This document shows positions 1 to 12,100 of a DNA stretch of 64,000 nt, piece after piece. The notes under the pieces were generated by a model, which was not told the DNA's origin, searched no databases, and saw nothing but the letters and a program-made list of their open reading frames with translations. Every line of letters begins with the position of its first letter. The first letter of the stretch is position 1. Location: NCBI RefSeq assembly GCF_051014685.1, contig NW_027478871.1:1-64000 (forward strand). Reading direction: 5' to 3'. The position numbers and the translations under genes were made by a program. Origin of the DNA: Ptiloglossa arizonensis. Its lineage: Eukaryota > Arthropoda > Insecta > Hymenoptera > Colletidae.

Positions 1-79
1 AATCGTTTCGAGCATCAGAACTGCGAAAATTTTGAGTTTCTCAAGCGTTTCTTACTTCCAAACTGCCATATCTCGCGAA

Positions 80-95
80 CGGATTGACCAATCCG
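80..95. other. 16-bp dyad symmetry element (one per monomer)
   Basis: CGGATTG-AC-CAATCCG has perfect 7-bp inverted arms and a 2-base centre. It recurs in most monomers at the same position. In the diverged D-type monomers the centre is AG instead of AC but both arms remain perfect. Broken forms exist: GACTAATCCG, GGACTGACC and AATCCTC variants each lose one pair. Short dyads of this sort are reported as common in centromeric satellites, but a role here is inference. Confidence 0.85.
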
Positions 96-128
96 CAAAA
101 TTTCTGATGCATCTGAAGGTAGAAACTC

Positions 129-145
129 GCCCGATTACAACGGTA
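129..145 (-). other. CENP-B-box-like 17-mer (one per monomer)
   Basis: The reverse strand reads TACCGTTGTAATCGGGC. Against the essential pattern NTTCGNNNNANNCGGGN it matches 7 of 9 fixed positions: C, G, A and CGGG. The two T positions are replaced by A and C. Against the human consensus YTTCGTTGGAARCGGGA it matches 12 of 17. D-type monomers read TACCGTTGTAAACGGGC and match 13 of 17. Binding by a CENP-B-like protein is unproven, and the match is imperfect. Confidence 0.45.
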
Positions 146-859
146 TGCGTACTTTTCCCCTTGGCGGTTCTGGTTAATCGTTTCGAGCATCAGGACTGCG
201 AAAATTTTGAGTTTCTCCAGCGTTTCTTACTTCCAAACTGCCATATCTCGCGAACGGATTGACCAATCCGCAAAATTTCTGATGCATCTGAAAGTAGAAA
301 CTCGCCCGATTACAACGGTATGCGTACTTTTCCCCTAGGCCGCTCTAGTTATTCGTTTCGAGCAACAGAACTGCGAAAATGTTGAGTTTCTCAAGCGTTT
401 CTTACCTACAAACTGCCATATCTCGCGAACGGATTGACCAATCCGCAAAATTTCTGTTGCATCTGAAAGTAGAAACTCGCCCGATTACAACGGTATGCGT
501 ACTTTTCCCCTAGGCCGTTCTAGTTATTCGTTTCGAGCATCAGAACTGCGAAAATTTTGAGTTTCTCAAGCGTTTCTTACTTCCAAACCGCCATATCTCG
601 CGAACGGATTGACCAATCCGCAAAATTTCTGTTGCATCTGAAAGTAGAAACTCGCCCGATTACAACGGTATGCGTACTTTTCCCCTAGGCCGTTCTAGTT
701 AATCGTTTCGAGCATCAGAACTGCGAAAATTTTGAGTTTCTCAAGCGTTTCTTACTTCCAAACTGCCATATCTCGCGAACGGATTGACCAATCCGCAAAA
801 TTTCTGATGCATCTGAAAGTAGAAAGTCGCCCGATTACAACGGTATGCGTACTTTTCCC

Positions 860-890
860 CTAGAACGTTCTAGTTATGCTTGTCGAGCAT
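860..890. other. C-type junction: 14-bp palindrome plus small hairpin
   Basis: Example of a junction seen in dozens of monomers. CTAGAACGTTCTAG (860-873) is a perfect 14-bp palindrome. Two bases later ATGCT (876-880) and AGCAT (886-890) form 5-bp inverted arms around TGTCG. The other common junctions read CTAGGCCGTTCTAG followed by AATCG or ATTCG and lack both structures. The palindrome is usually preceded by a monomer carrying AAAGTCGCCCG, so the junction marks a linked haplotype. Confidence 0.85.
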
Positions 891-1085
891 CAGAACTGCG
901 AAAATTTTGAGTTTCTCAAGCGTTTCTTACCTCCAAACTGCCATATCTCGCGAACGGATTGACCAATCCGCAAAATTTCTGTTGCATCTGAAAGTAGAAA
1001 CTCGCCCGATTACAACGGTATGCGTACTTTTCCCCTAGGCCGTTCTAGTTAATCGTTTCGAGCATCAGAACTGCGAAAATTTTGA

Positions 1086-1185
1086 GTTTCTCAAGCGTTT
1101 CTTACTTCCAAATTGCCATACCTCGCGAACGGAGTGAGCAAACCGCAAAATTTCTGTTGCATCTGAAGGTAGAAACTCGCCCGTT
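1086..1185 (+). repeat. D-type diverged monomer variant (example)
   Basis: A monomer class with linked differences: AATTGCCATACC, GAGCAA in the dyad centre, GAAGGTAG, CCCGTTTAC and, in most copies, GAGTTTTTC. It recurs about forty times through the window at irregular multiples of 175 bp (for example near 2161, 4963, 7063, 9340, 13013, 22813, 36480, 40500, 51370). This example lacks the GAGTTTTTC change and has GGAGTGAGCAAACCG, which spoils its dyad. D-type is the most distinctive lineage marker in the array. Confidence 0.85.
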
Positions 1186-2130
1186 TACAACGGTATGCGT
1201 ACTTTTCCCCTAGGCCGTTCTAGTTATTCGTTTCGAGCATCAGAACTGCGAAAATTTTGAGTTTCTCAAGCGTTTCTTACTTCCAAACCGCCATATCTCG
1301 CGAACGGATTGACCAATCCGCAAAATTTCTGTTGCATCTGAAAGTAGAAACTCGCCCGATTACAACGGTATGCGTACTTTTCCCCTAGGCCGTTCTAGTT
1401 AATCGTTTCGAGCATCAGAACTGCGAAAATTTTGAGTTTCTCAAGCGTTTCTTACTTCCAAACTGCCATATCTCGCGAACGGATTGACCAATCCGCAAAA
1501 TTTCTGATGCATCTGAAGGTAGAAACTCGCCCGATTACAACGGTATGCGTACTTTTCCCCTAGGCCGTTCTAGTTATTCGTTTCGAGCATCAGAACTGTG
1601 AAAATTTTGAGTTTCTCAAGCGTTTCTTACTTCCAAACCGCCATATCTCGCGAACGGATTGACCAATCCGCAAAATTTCTGTTGCATCTGAAAGTAGAAA
1701 CTCGCCCGATTACAACGGTATGCGTACTTTTCCCCTAGGCCGTTCTAGTTAATCGTTTCGAGCATCAGAACTGCGAAAATTTTGAGTTTCTCAAGCGTTT
1801 CTTACTTCCAAACTGCCATATCTCGCGAACGGATTGACCAATCCGCAAAATTTCTGATGCATCTGAAGGTAGAAACTCGCCCGATTACAACGGTATGCGT
1901 ACTTTTCCCCTTGGCCGTTCTCGTTAATCGTTTCGAGCATCAGAACTGCGAAAATTTTGAGTTTCTCAAGCGTTTCTTACCTCCAAACTGCCATATCTCG
2001 CGAACGGATTGACCAATCCTCAAAATTTCTGTTGCATCTGAAAGTAGAAACTCGCCCGATTACAACGGTATGCGTACTTTTCCCCTAGTCCGTTCTAGTT
2101 ATTCGTTTCGAGCATCAGAACTGCGAAAAT

Positions 2131-5100
2131 TTTGAGTTTTTCAAGCGTTTGTTACTTCCAAATTGCCATACCTCGCGAACGGATTGAGCAATCCGCAAAA
2201 TTTCTGTTGCATCTGAAGGTAGAAACTCGCCCGTTTACAACGGTATGCGTACTTTTCCCCTAGGCCGTTCTAGTTATTCGTTTCGAGCATCAGAACTGCG
2301 AAAATTTTGAGTTTCTCAAGCGTTTCTTACTTCCAAACCGCCATATCTCGCGAACGGATTGACCAATCCGCAAAATTTCTGTTGCATCTGAAAGTAGAAA
2401 CTCGCCCGATTACAACGGTATGCGTACTTTTCCCCTAGGCCGTTCTAGTTAATCGTTTCGAGCATCAGAACTGCGAAAATTTTGAGTTTCTCAAGCGTTT
2501 CTTACTTCCAAACTGCCATATCTCGCGAACGGATTGACCAATCCGCAAAATTTCTGATGCATCTGAAGGTAGAAACTCGCCCGATTACAACGGTATGCGT
2601 ACTTTTCCCCTTGGCCGTTCTCGTTAATCGTTTCGAGCATCAGAACTGCAAAAATTTTGAGTTTCTCAAGCGTTTCTTACTTCCAAACTGCCATATCTCG
2701 CGAACGGATTGACCAATCCGCAAAATTTCTGATGCATCTGAAAGTAGAAACTCGCCCGATTACAACGGTATGCGTACTTTTCCCCTAGGCCGCTCTAGTT
2801 ATTCGTTTCGAGCAACAGAGCTGCGAAAATGTTGAGTTTCTCAAGCGTTTCTTACCTACAAACTGCCATATCTCGCGAACGGATTGACCAATCCGCAAAA
2901 TTTCTGTTGCATCTGAAAGTAGAAACTCGCCCGATTACAACGGTATGCGTACTTTTCCCCTAGGCCGTTCTAGTTATTCGTTTCGAGCATCAGAACTGCG
3001 AAAATTTTGAGTTTCTCAAGCGTTTCTTACTTCCAAACCGCCATATCTCGCGAACCGATTGACCAATCCGCAAAATTTCTGTTGCATCTGAAAGTAGAAA
3101 CTCGCCCGATTACAACGGTATGCGTACTTTTCCCCTAGGCCGTTCTAGTTAATCGTTTCGAGCATCAGAACTGCGAAAATTTTGAGTTTCTCAAGCGTTT
3201 TTCTTACATCCAAACTGCCATATCTCGCGAACGGATTGACCAATCCGCAAAATTTCTGATGCATCTGAAAGTAGAAAGTCGCCCGATTACAACGGTATGC
3301 GTACTTTTCCCTTAGAACGTTCTAGTTATGCTTGTCGAGCATCAGAACTGCGAAAATTTTGAGTTTCTCAAGCGTTTCTTACTTCCAAACTGCCATATCT
3401 CGCGAACGGATTGACCAATCCGCAAAATTTCTGATGCATCTGAAAGTAGAAAGTCGCCCGATTACAACGGTATGCGTACTTTTCCCCTAGAACGTTCTAG
3501 TTATGCTTGTCGAGCATCAGAACTGCGAAAATTTTGAGTTTCTCAAGCGTTTCTTACCTCCAAACTGCCATATCTCGCGAACGGATTGACCAATCCTCAA
3601 AATTTCTGTTGCATCTGAAAGTAGAAACTCGCCCGATTACAACGGTATGCGTACTTTTCCCCTAGTCCGTTCTAGTTATTCGTTTCGAGCATCAGAACTG
3701 CGAAAATTTTGAGTTTCTCAAGCGTTTCTTACTTCCAAACCGCCATATCTCGCGAACGGATTGACCAATCCGCAAAATTTCTGTTGCATCTGAAAGTAGA
3801 AACTCGCCCGATTACAACGGTATGCGTACTTTTCCCCTAGGCCGTTCTAGTTAATCGTTTCGAGCATCAGAACTGCGAAAATTTTGAGTTTCTCAAGCGT
3901 TTCTTACTTCCAAACTGCCATATCTCGCGAACGGATTGACCAATCCGCAAAATTTCTGATGCATCTGAAGGTAGAAACTCGCCCGATTACAACGGTATGC
4001 GTACTTTTCCCCTTGGCGGTTCTGGTTAATCGTTTCGAGCATCAGGACTGCGAAAATTTTGAGTTTCTCCAGCGTTTCTTACTTCCAAAATGCCATATCT
4101 CGCGAACGGATTGACCAATCCGCAAAATTTCTGATGCATCTGAAAGTAGAAACTCGCCCGATTACAACGGTATGCGTACTTTTCCCCTAGGCCGCTCTAG
4201 TTATTCGTTTCGAGCAACAGAACTGCGAAAATGTTGAGTTTCTCAAGCGTTTCTTACCTACAAACTGCCATATCTCGCGAACGGATTGACCAATCCGCAA
4301 AATTTCTGTTGCATCTGAAAGTAGAAACTCGCCCGATTACAACGGTATGCGTACTTTTCCCCTAGGCCGTTCTAGTTATTCGTTTCGAGCATCAGAACTG
4401 CGAAAATTTTGAGTTTCTCAAGCGTTTCTTACTTCCAAACCGCCATATCTCGCGAACGGATTGACCAATCCGCAAAATTTCTGTTGCATCTGAAAGTAGA
4501 AACTCGCCCGATTACAACGGTATGCGTACTTTTCCCCTAGGCCGTTCTAGTTAATCGTTTCGAGCATCAGAACTGCGAAAATTTTGAGTTTCTCAAGCGT
4601 TTCTTACTTCCAAACTGCCATATCTCGCGAACGGATTGACCAATCCGCAAAATTTCTGATGCATCTGAAAGTAGAAAGTCGCCCGATTACAACGGTATGC
4701 GTACTTTTCCCCTAGAACGTTCTAGTTATGCTTGTCGAGCATCAGAACTGCGAAAATTTTGAGTTTCTCAAGCGTTTCTTACCTCCAAACTGCCATATCT
4801 CGCGAACGGATTGACCAATCCTCAAAATTTCTTTTGCATCTGAAAGTAGAAACTCGCCCGATTACAACGGTATGCGTACTTTTCCCCTAGTCCGTTCTAG
4901 TTATTCGTTTCGAGCATCAGAACTGCGAAAATTTTGAGTTTTTCAAGCGTTTCTTACTTCCAAATTGCCATACCTCGCGAACGGATTGAGCAATCCGCAA
5001 AATTTCTGTTGCATCTGAAGGTAGAAACTCGCCCGTTTACAACGGTATGCGTACTTTTCCCCTAGGCCGTTCTAGTTATTCGTTTCGAGCATCAGAACTG

Positions 5101-8100
5101 CGAAAATTTTGAGTTTCTCAAGCGTTTCTTACTTCCAAACCGCCATATCTCGCGAACGGATTGACCAATCCGCAAAATTTCTGTTGCATCTGAAAGTAGA
5201 AACTCGCCCGATTACAACGGTATGCGTACTTTTCCCCTAGGCCGTTCTAGTTAATCGTTTCGAGCATCAGAACTGCGAAAATTTTGAGTTTCTCAAGCGT
5301 TTCTTACTTCCAAACTGCCATATCTCGCGAACGGATTGACCAATCCGCAAAATTTCTGATGCATCTGAAGGTAGAAACTCGCCCGATTACAACGGTATGC
5401 GTACTTTTCCCCTAGGCCGTTCTAGTTATTCGTTTCGAGCATCAGAACTGTGAAAATTTTGAGTTTCTCAAGCGTTTCTTACTTCCAAACCGCCATATCT
5501 CGCGAACGGATTGACCAATCCGCAAAATTTCTGTTGCATCTGAAAGTAGAAACTCGCCCGATTACAACGGTATGCGTACTTTTCCCCTAGGCCGTTCTAG
5601 TTAATCGTTTCGAGCATCAGAACTGCGAAAATTTTGAGTTTCTCAAGCGTTTCTTACCTCCAAACTGCCATATCTCGCGAACGGATTGACCAATCCTCAA
5701 AATTTCTGTTGCATCTGAAAGTAGAAACTCGCCCGATTACAACGGTATGCGTACTTTTCCCCTAGTCCGTTCTAGTTATTCGTTTCGAGCATCAGAACTG
5801 CGAAAATTTTGAGTTTCTCAAGCGTTTCTTACTTCCAAACCGCCATATCTCGCGAACGGATTGACCAATCCGCAAAATTTCTGTTGCATCTGAAAGTAGA
5901 AACTCGCCCGATTACAACGGTATGCGTACTTTTCCCCTAGGCCGTTCTAGTTAATCGTTTCGAGCATCAGAACTGCGAAAATTTTGAGTTTCTCAAGCGT
6001 TTCTTACTTCCAAACTGCCATATCTCGCGAACGGATTGACCAATCCGCAAAATTTCTGATGCATCTGAAGGTAGAAACTCGCCCGATTACAACGGTATGC
6101 GTACTTTTCCCCTTGGCGGTTCTGGTTAATCGTTTCGAGCATCAGGACTGCGAAAATTTTGAGTTTCTCCAGCGTTTCTTACTTCCAAAATGCCATATCT
6201 CGCGAACGGATTGACCAATCCGCAAAATTTCTGATGCATCTGAAAGTAGAAACTCGCCCGATTACAACGGTATGCGTACTTTTCCCCTAGGCCGCTCTAG
6301 TTATTCGTTTCGAGCAACAGAACTGCGAAAATGTTGAGTTTCTCAAGCGTTTCTTACCTACAAACTGCCATATCTCGCGAACGGATTGACCAATCCGCAA
6401 AATTTCTGTTGCATCTGAAAGTAGAAACTCGCCCGATTACAACGGTATGCGTACTTTTCCCCTAGGCCGTTCTAGTTATTCGTTTCGAGCATCAGAACTG
6501 CGAAAATTTTGAGTTTCTCAAGCGTTTCTTACTTCCAAACCGCCATATCTCGCGAACGGATTGACCAATCCGCAAAATTTCTGTTGCATCTGAAAGTAGA
6601 AACTCGCCCGATTACAACGGTATGCGTACTTTTCCCCTAGGCCGTTCTAGTTAATCGTTTCGAGCATCAGAACTGCGAAAATTTTGAGTTTCTCAAGCGT
6701 TTCTTACTTCCAAACTGCCATATCTCGCGAACGGATTGACCAATCCGCAAAATTTCTGATGCATCTGAAAGTAGAAAGTCGCCCGATTACAACGGTATGC
6801 GTACTTTTCCCCTAGAACGTTCTAGTTATGCTTGTCGAGCATCAGAACTGCGAAAATTTTGAGTTTCTCAAGCGTTTCTTACCTCCAAACTGCCATATCT
6901 CGCGAACGGATTGACCAATCCTCAAAATTTCTTTTGCATCTGAAAGTAGAAACTCGCCCGATTACAACGGTATGCGTACTTTTCCCCTAGTCCGTTCTAG
7001 TTATTCGTTTCGAGCATCAGAACTGCGAAAATTTTGAGTTTTTCAAGCGTTTCTTACTTCCAAATTGCCATACCTCGCGAACGGATTGAGCAATCCGCAA
7101 AATTTCTGTTGCATCTGAAGGTAGAAACTCGCCCGTTTACAACGGTATGCGTACTTTTCCCCTAGGCCGTTCTAGTTATTCGTTTCGAGCATCAGAACTG
7201 CGAAAATTTTGAGTTTCTCAAGCGTTTCTTACTTCCAAACCGCCATATCTCGCGAACGGATTGACCAATCCGCAAAATTTCTGTTGCATCTGAAAGTAGA
7301 AACTCGCCCGATTACAACGGTATGCGTACTTTTCCCCTAGGCCGTTCTAGTTAATCGTTTCGAGCATCAGAACTGCGAAAATTTTGAGTTTCTCAAGCGT
7401 TTCTTACTTCCAAACTGCCATATCTCGCGAACGGATTGACCAATCCGCAAAATTTCTGATGCATCTGAAGGTAGAAACTCGCCCGATTACAACGGTATGC
7501 GTACTTTTCCCCTAGGCCGTTCTAGTTATTCGTTTCGAGCATCAGAACTGTGAAAATTTTGAGTTTCTCAAGCGTTTCTTACTTCCAAACCGCCATATCT
7601 CGCGAACGGATTGACCAATCCGCAAAATTTCTGTTGCATCTGAAAGTAGAAACTCGCCCGATTACAACGGTATGCGTACTTTTCCCCTAGGCCGTTCTAG
7701 TTAATCGTTTCGAGCATCAGAACTGCGAAAATTTTGAGTTTCTCAAGCGTTTCTTACCTCCAAACCGCCATATCTCGCGAACGGATTGACCAATCCTCAA
7801 AATTTCTGTTGCATCTGAAAGTAGAAACTCGCCCGATTACAACGGTATGCGTACTTTTCCCCTAGTCCGTTCTAGTTATTCGTTTCGAGCATCAGAACTG
7901 CGAAAATTTTGAGTTTTTCAAGCGTTTGTTACTTCCAAATTGCCATACCTCGCGAACGGATTGAGCAATCCGCAAAATTTCTGTTGCATCTGAAGGTAGA
8001 AACTCGCCCGTTTACAACGGTATGCGTACTTTTCCCCTAGGCCGTTCTAGTTATTCGTTTCGAGCATCAGAACTGCGAAAATTTTGAGTTTCTCAAGCGT

Positions 8101-9167
8101 TTCTTACTTCCAAACCGCCATATCTCGCGAACGGATTGACCAATCCGCAAAATTTCTGTTTCATCTGAAAGTAGAAACTCGCCCGATTACAACGGTATGC
8201 GTACTTTTCCCCTAGGCCGTTCTAGTTAATCGTTTCGAGCATCAGAACTGCGAAAATTTTGAGTTTCTCAAGCGTTTCTTACTTCCAAACTGCCATATCT
8301 CGCGAACGGATTGACCAATCCGCAAAATTTCTGATGCATCTGAAGGTAGAAACTCGCCCGATTACAACGGTATGCGTACTTTTCCCCTTGGCCGTTCTCG
8401 TTAATCGTTTCGAGCATCAGAACTGCGAAAATTTTGAGTTTCTCAAGCGTTTCTTACTTCCAAACTGCCATATCTCGCGAACGGATTGACCAATCCGCAA
8501 AATTTCTGATGCATCTGAAAGTAGAAACTCGCCCGATTACAACGGTATGCGTACTTTTCCCCTAGGCCGCTCTAGTTATTCGTTTCGAGCAACAGAGCTG
8601 CGAAAATGTTGAGTTTCTCAAGCGTTTCTTACCTACAAACTGCCATATCTCGCGAACGGATTGACCAATCCGCAAAATTTCTGTTGCATCTGAAAGTAGA
8701 ATCTCGCCCGATTACAACGGTATGCGTACTTTTCCCCTAGGCCGTTCTAGTTATTCGTTTCGAGCATCAGAACTGCGAAAATTTTGAGTTTCTCAAGCGT
8801 TTCTTACTTCCAAACCGCCATATCTCGCGAACCGATTGACCAATCCGCAAAATTTCTGTTGCATCTGAAAGTAGAAACTCGCCCGATTACAACGGTATGC
8901 GTACTTTTCCCCTAGGCCGTTCTAGTTAATCGTTTCGAGCATCAGAACTGCGAAAATTTTGAGTTTCTCAAGCGTTTTTCTTACATCCAAACTGCCATAT
9001 CTCGCGAACGGATTGACCAATCCGCAAAATTTCTGATGCATCTGAAAGTAGAAAGTCGCCCGATTACAACGGTATGCGTACTTTTCCCTTAGAACGTTCT
9101 AGTTATGCTTGTCGAGCATCAGAACTGCGAAAATTTTGAGTTTCTCAAGCGTTTCTTACCTCCAAAC
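2131..9167. repeat. 33-monomer spaced duplication (offset 5,777 bp)
   Basis: Bases 2131-3390 match 7908-9167. Shared rare markers include GCGTTTGTTAC, GAGCAACAGAGC, CGCGAACCGATT, and a 2-bp insertion in a T run (CGTTTTTCTTACATCC) near 3200 and 8977. The left copy is followed by one extra monomer (about 3366-3540), after which the match to the right copy resumes. Confidence 0.85.
3509..7916. repeat. 12-monomer (2,100-bp) tandem duplication
   Basis: Bases 3509-5816 match 5609-7916 at an exact 2,100-bp offset, giving about 2.1 copies in tandem. Shared rare variants include TTCCAAAATGCC at 4090 and 6190 and TTTCTTTTGCATC near 4829 and 6929. The difference I saw is T5666 against C7766. The near identity implies a recent event. 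Confidence 0.9.
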
Positions 9168-12100
9168 TGCCATATCTCGCGAACGGATTGACCAATCCTC
9201 AAAATTTCTGTTGCATCTGAAAGTAGAAACTCGCCCGATTACAACGGTATGCGTACTTTTCCCCTAGTCCGTTCTAGTTATTCGTTTCGAGCATCAGAAC
9301 TGCGAAAATTTTGAGTTTTTCAAGCGTTTCTTACTTCCAAATTGCCATACCTCGCGAACGAATTGAGCAATCCGCAAAATTTCTGTTGCATCTGAAGGTA
9401 GAAACTCGCCCGTTTACAACGGTATGCGTACTTTTCCCCTAGGCCGTTCTAGTTATTCGTTTCGAGCATCAGAACTGCGAAAATTTTGAGTTTCTCAAGC
9501 GTTTCTTACTTCCAAACCGCCATATCTCGCGAACGGATTGACCAATCCGCAAAATTTCTGTTGCATCTGAAAGTAGAAACTCGCCCGATTACAACGGTAT
9601 GCGTACTTTTCCCCTAGGCCGTTCTAGTTAATCGTTTCGAGCATCAGAACTGCGAAAATTTTGAGTTTCTCAAGCGTTTCTTACTTCCAAACTGCCATAT
9701 CTCGCGAACGGATTGACCAATCCGCAAAATTTCTGATGCATCTGAAGGTAGAAACTCGCGCGATTACAACGGTATGCGTACTTTTCCCCTAGGCCGTTCT
9801 AGTTAATCGTTTCGAGCATCAGAACTGCGAAAATTTTGAGTTTCTCAAGCGTTTCTTACTTCCAAACTGCCATATCTCGCGAACGGATTGACCAATCCGC
9901 AAAATTTCTGATGCATCTGAAGGTAGAAACTCGCCCGATTACAACGGTATGCGTACTTTTCCCCTAGGCCGTTCTAGTTATTCGTTTCGAGCATCAGAAC
10001 TGTGAAAATTTTGAGTTTCTCAAGCGTTTCTTACTTCCAAACCGCCATATCTCGCGAACGGATTGACCAATCCGCAAAATTTCTGTTGCATCTGAAAGTA
10101 GAAACTCGCCCGATTACAACGGTATGCGTACTTTTCCCCTAGGCCGTTCTAGTTAATCGTTTCGAGCATCAGAACTGCGAAAATTTTGAGTTTCTCAAGC
10201 GTTTCTTACTTCCAAACTGCCATATCTCGCGAACGGATTGACCAATCCGCAAAATTTCTGATGCATCTGAAGGTGGAAACTCGCCCGATTACAACGGTAT
10301 GCGTACTTTTCCCCTTGGCCGTTCTGGTTAATCGTTTCGAGCATCAGAACTGCGAAAATTTTGAGTTTCTCAAGCGTTTCTTACTTCCAAACTGCCATAT
10401 CTCGCGAACGGATTGACCAATCCGCAAAATTTCTGATGCATCTGAAAGTAGAAACTCGCCCGATTACAACGGTAAGCGTACTTTTCCCCTAGGCCGCTCT
10501 AGTTATTCGTTTCGAGCATCAGAACTGCGAAAATTTTGTGTTTCTCAAGTGTTTCATACTTCCAAACTGCCATATCTCGCGAACGGATTGACCAATCTGC
10601 AAAATTTCTGTTGCATCTGAAAGTAGAAAGTCGCCCGATTACAACGGTATGCGTACTTTTCCCCTAGAACGTTCTAGTTATGCTTGTCGAGCATCAGAAC
10701 TGCGAAAATTTGGAGTTTCTCAAGCGTTTCTTACTTCCAAACCGCCATATCTCGCGAACGGATTGACCAATCCGCAAAATTTCTGATGCATCTGAAAGTA
10801 GAAAGTCGCCCGATTACAACGGTATGCGTACTTTTCCCCTAGAACGTTCTAGTTATGCTTGTCGAGCATCAGAACTGCGAAAATTTGGAGTTTCTCAAGC
10901 GTTTCTTACTTCCAAACCGCCATATCTCGCGAACGGATTGACCAATCCGCAAAATTTCTGTTGTATCTGAAAGTAGAAACTCGCCCGATTACAACGGTAT
11001 GCGTACTTTTCCCCTAGGCCGTTCTAGTTAATCGTTTCGAGCATCAGAACTGCGAAAACTTTGAGTTTCTCAAGCGTTTCTTACTTCCAAACTGCCATAT
11101 CTCGCGAACGGATTGACCAATCCGCAAAATTTCTGATGCATCTGAAAGTAGAAAGTCGCCCGATTACAACGGTATGCGTACTTTTCCCCTAGGCCGCTCT
11201 AGTTATTCGTTTCGGGCATCAGAACTGCGAAAATTTTGTGTTTCTCAAGTGTTTCTTACCTCCAAACTGCCATATCTCGCAAACGGATTGACCAATCCGC
11301 AAAATTTCTGTCGCATCTGAAAGTAGAAAGTCGCCCGATTACAACGGTATGCGTACTTTTCCCCTAGAACGTTCTAGTTATGCTGGTCGAGCATCAGAAC
11401 TGCGAAAATTTTGAGTTTCTCAAGCGTTTCTTACCTCCAAACTGCCATATCTCGCGAACGGATTGACTAATCCGCAAAATTTCTGTTGCATCTGAAAGTA
11501 GAAACTCACCCGATATCAACGGTATGCGTACTTTTCCCCTAGGCCGTTCTAGTTAATCGTTTCGAGCATCAGAACTGCGAAAATTTTGAGTTTCTCAAGC
11601 GTTTCTTACTTCCAAACTGCCATATCTCGCGAACGGACTGACCAATCCGCAAAATTTCTGATGCATCTGAAAGTAGAAACTCGCCCGATTACAACGGTAT
11701 GCGTACTTTTCCCCTAGGCCGTTCTGGTTAATCGTTTCGAGCATCAGAACTGCGAAAATTTTGAGTTTCTCAAGCGTTTCTTACTTCCAAACTGCCATAT
11801 CTCGCGAACGGATTGACCAATCCGCAAAATTTCTGATGCATCTGAAAGTAGAAACTCGCCCGATTACAACGGTATGCGTACTTTTCCCCTAGGCCGCTCT
11901 AGTTATTCGTTTCGAGCATCAGAACTGCGAAAATTTTGTGTTTCTCAAGTGTTTCATACTTCCAAACTGCCATATCTCGCGAACGGTTTGACCAATCCGC
12001 AAAATTTCTGTTGCATCTGAAAGTAGAAACTCGCCCGATTACAACGGTATGCGTACTTTTCCCCTAGGCCGTTCTGGTTATTCGTTTCGAGCATCAGAAC

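Larger units (their letters stand above)
1..175 (+). repeat. Reference 175-bp monomer (first copy)
   Basis: Used here as the coordinate frame for the monomer. Landmarks by monomer position: A4T4 tract 26-33; TCGCGA 73-78; 16-bp dyad 80-95; second A4T3 tract 97-103; ATGCAT 107-112 (TTGCAT in the alternative form); reverse-strand CENP-B-box-like 17-mer 129-145; pyrimidine run ending in CCCC about 151-160; variable junction about 160-185, where most diagnostic subfamily differences lie. A closely related monomer of the same type has 76 G+C of 175 by hand count and 13 CpG dinucleotides. 175 leaves remainder 1 on division by 3, so any frame shifts in each successive copy. Confidence 0.95.
1..4820. 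repeat. 22-monomer related copies (offset 3,852 bp)
   Basis: Bases 1-968 match 3853-4820 at an offset of 3,852 bp (22 monomers plus a 2-bp insertion). One difference I saw is C238 against A4090. Both copies share the rare CTTGGCGGTTCTGG junction and the GAGCAACAG variant. Similarity resumes after a diverged stretch from 969 to about 1200; for example the rare AACTGTG variant at about 1594 recurs at about 5446 with the same offset. Confidence 0.85.

Noticed and set aside
1..175. Monomer built from two ~70-87-bp half-repeats
   Set aside because: GCGAAAATTTTGAGTTTC and CCGCAAAATTTCTGTTGC look loosely alike, but the similarity does not extend beyond about 18 bases and no second landmark repeats at that spacing.
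32..262. Recurring open frame of 76 codons (also near 1782, 3884, 5984, 8259, 15261, 31019, 57465 and others)
   Set aside because: It lies inside the satellite, crosses a monomer boundary, exists only where a variant removes a stop codon (for example CTTGGC or CTACGC in place of CTAGGC), and reappears at multiples of 175 bp. No domain or gene context is visible.
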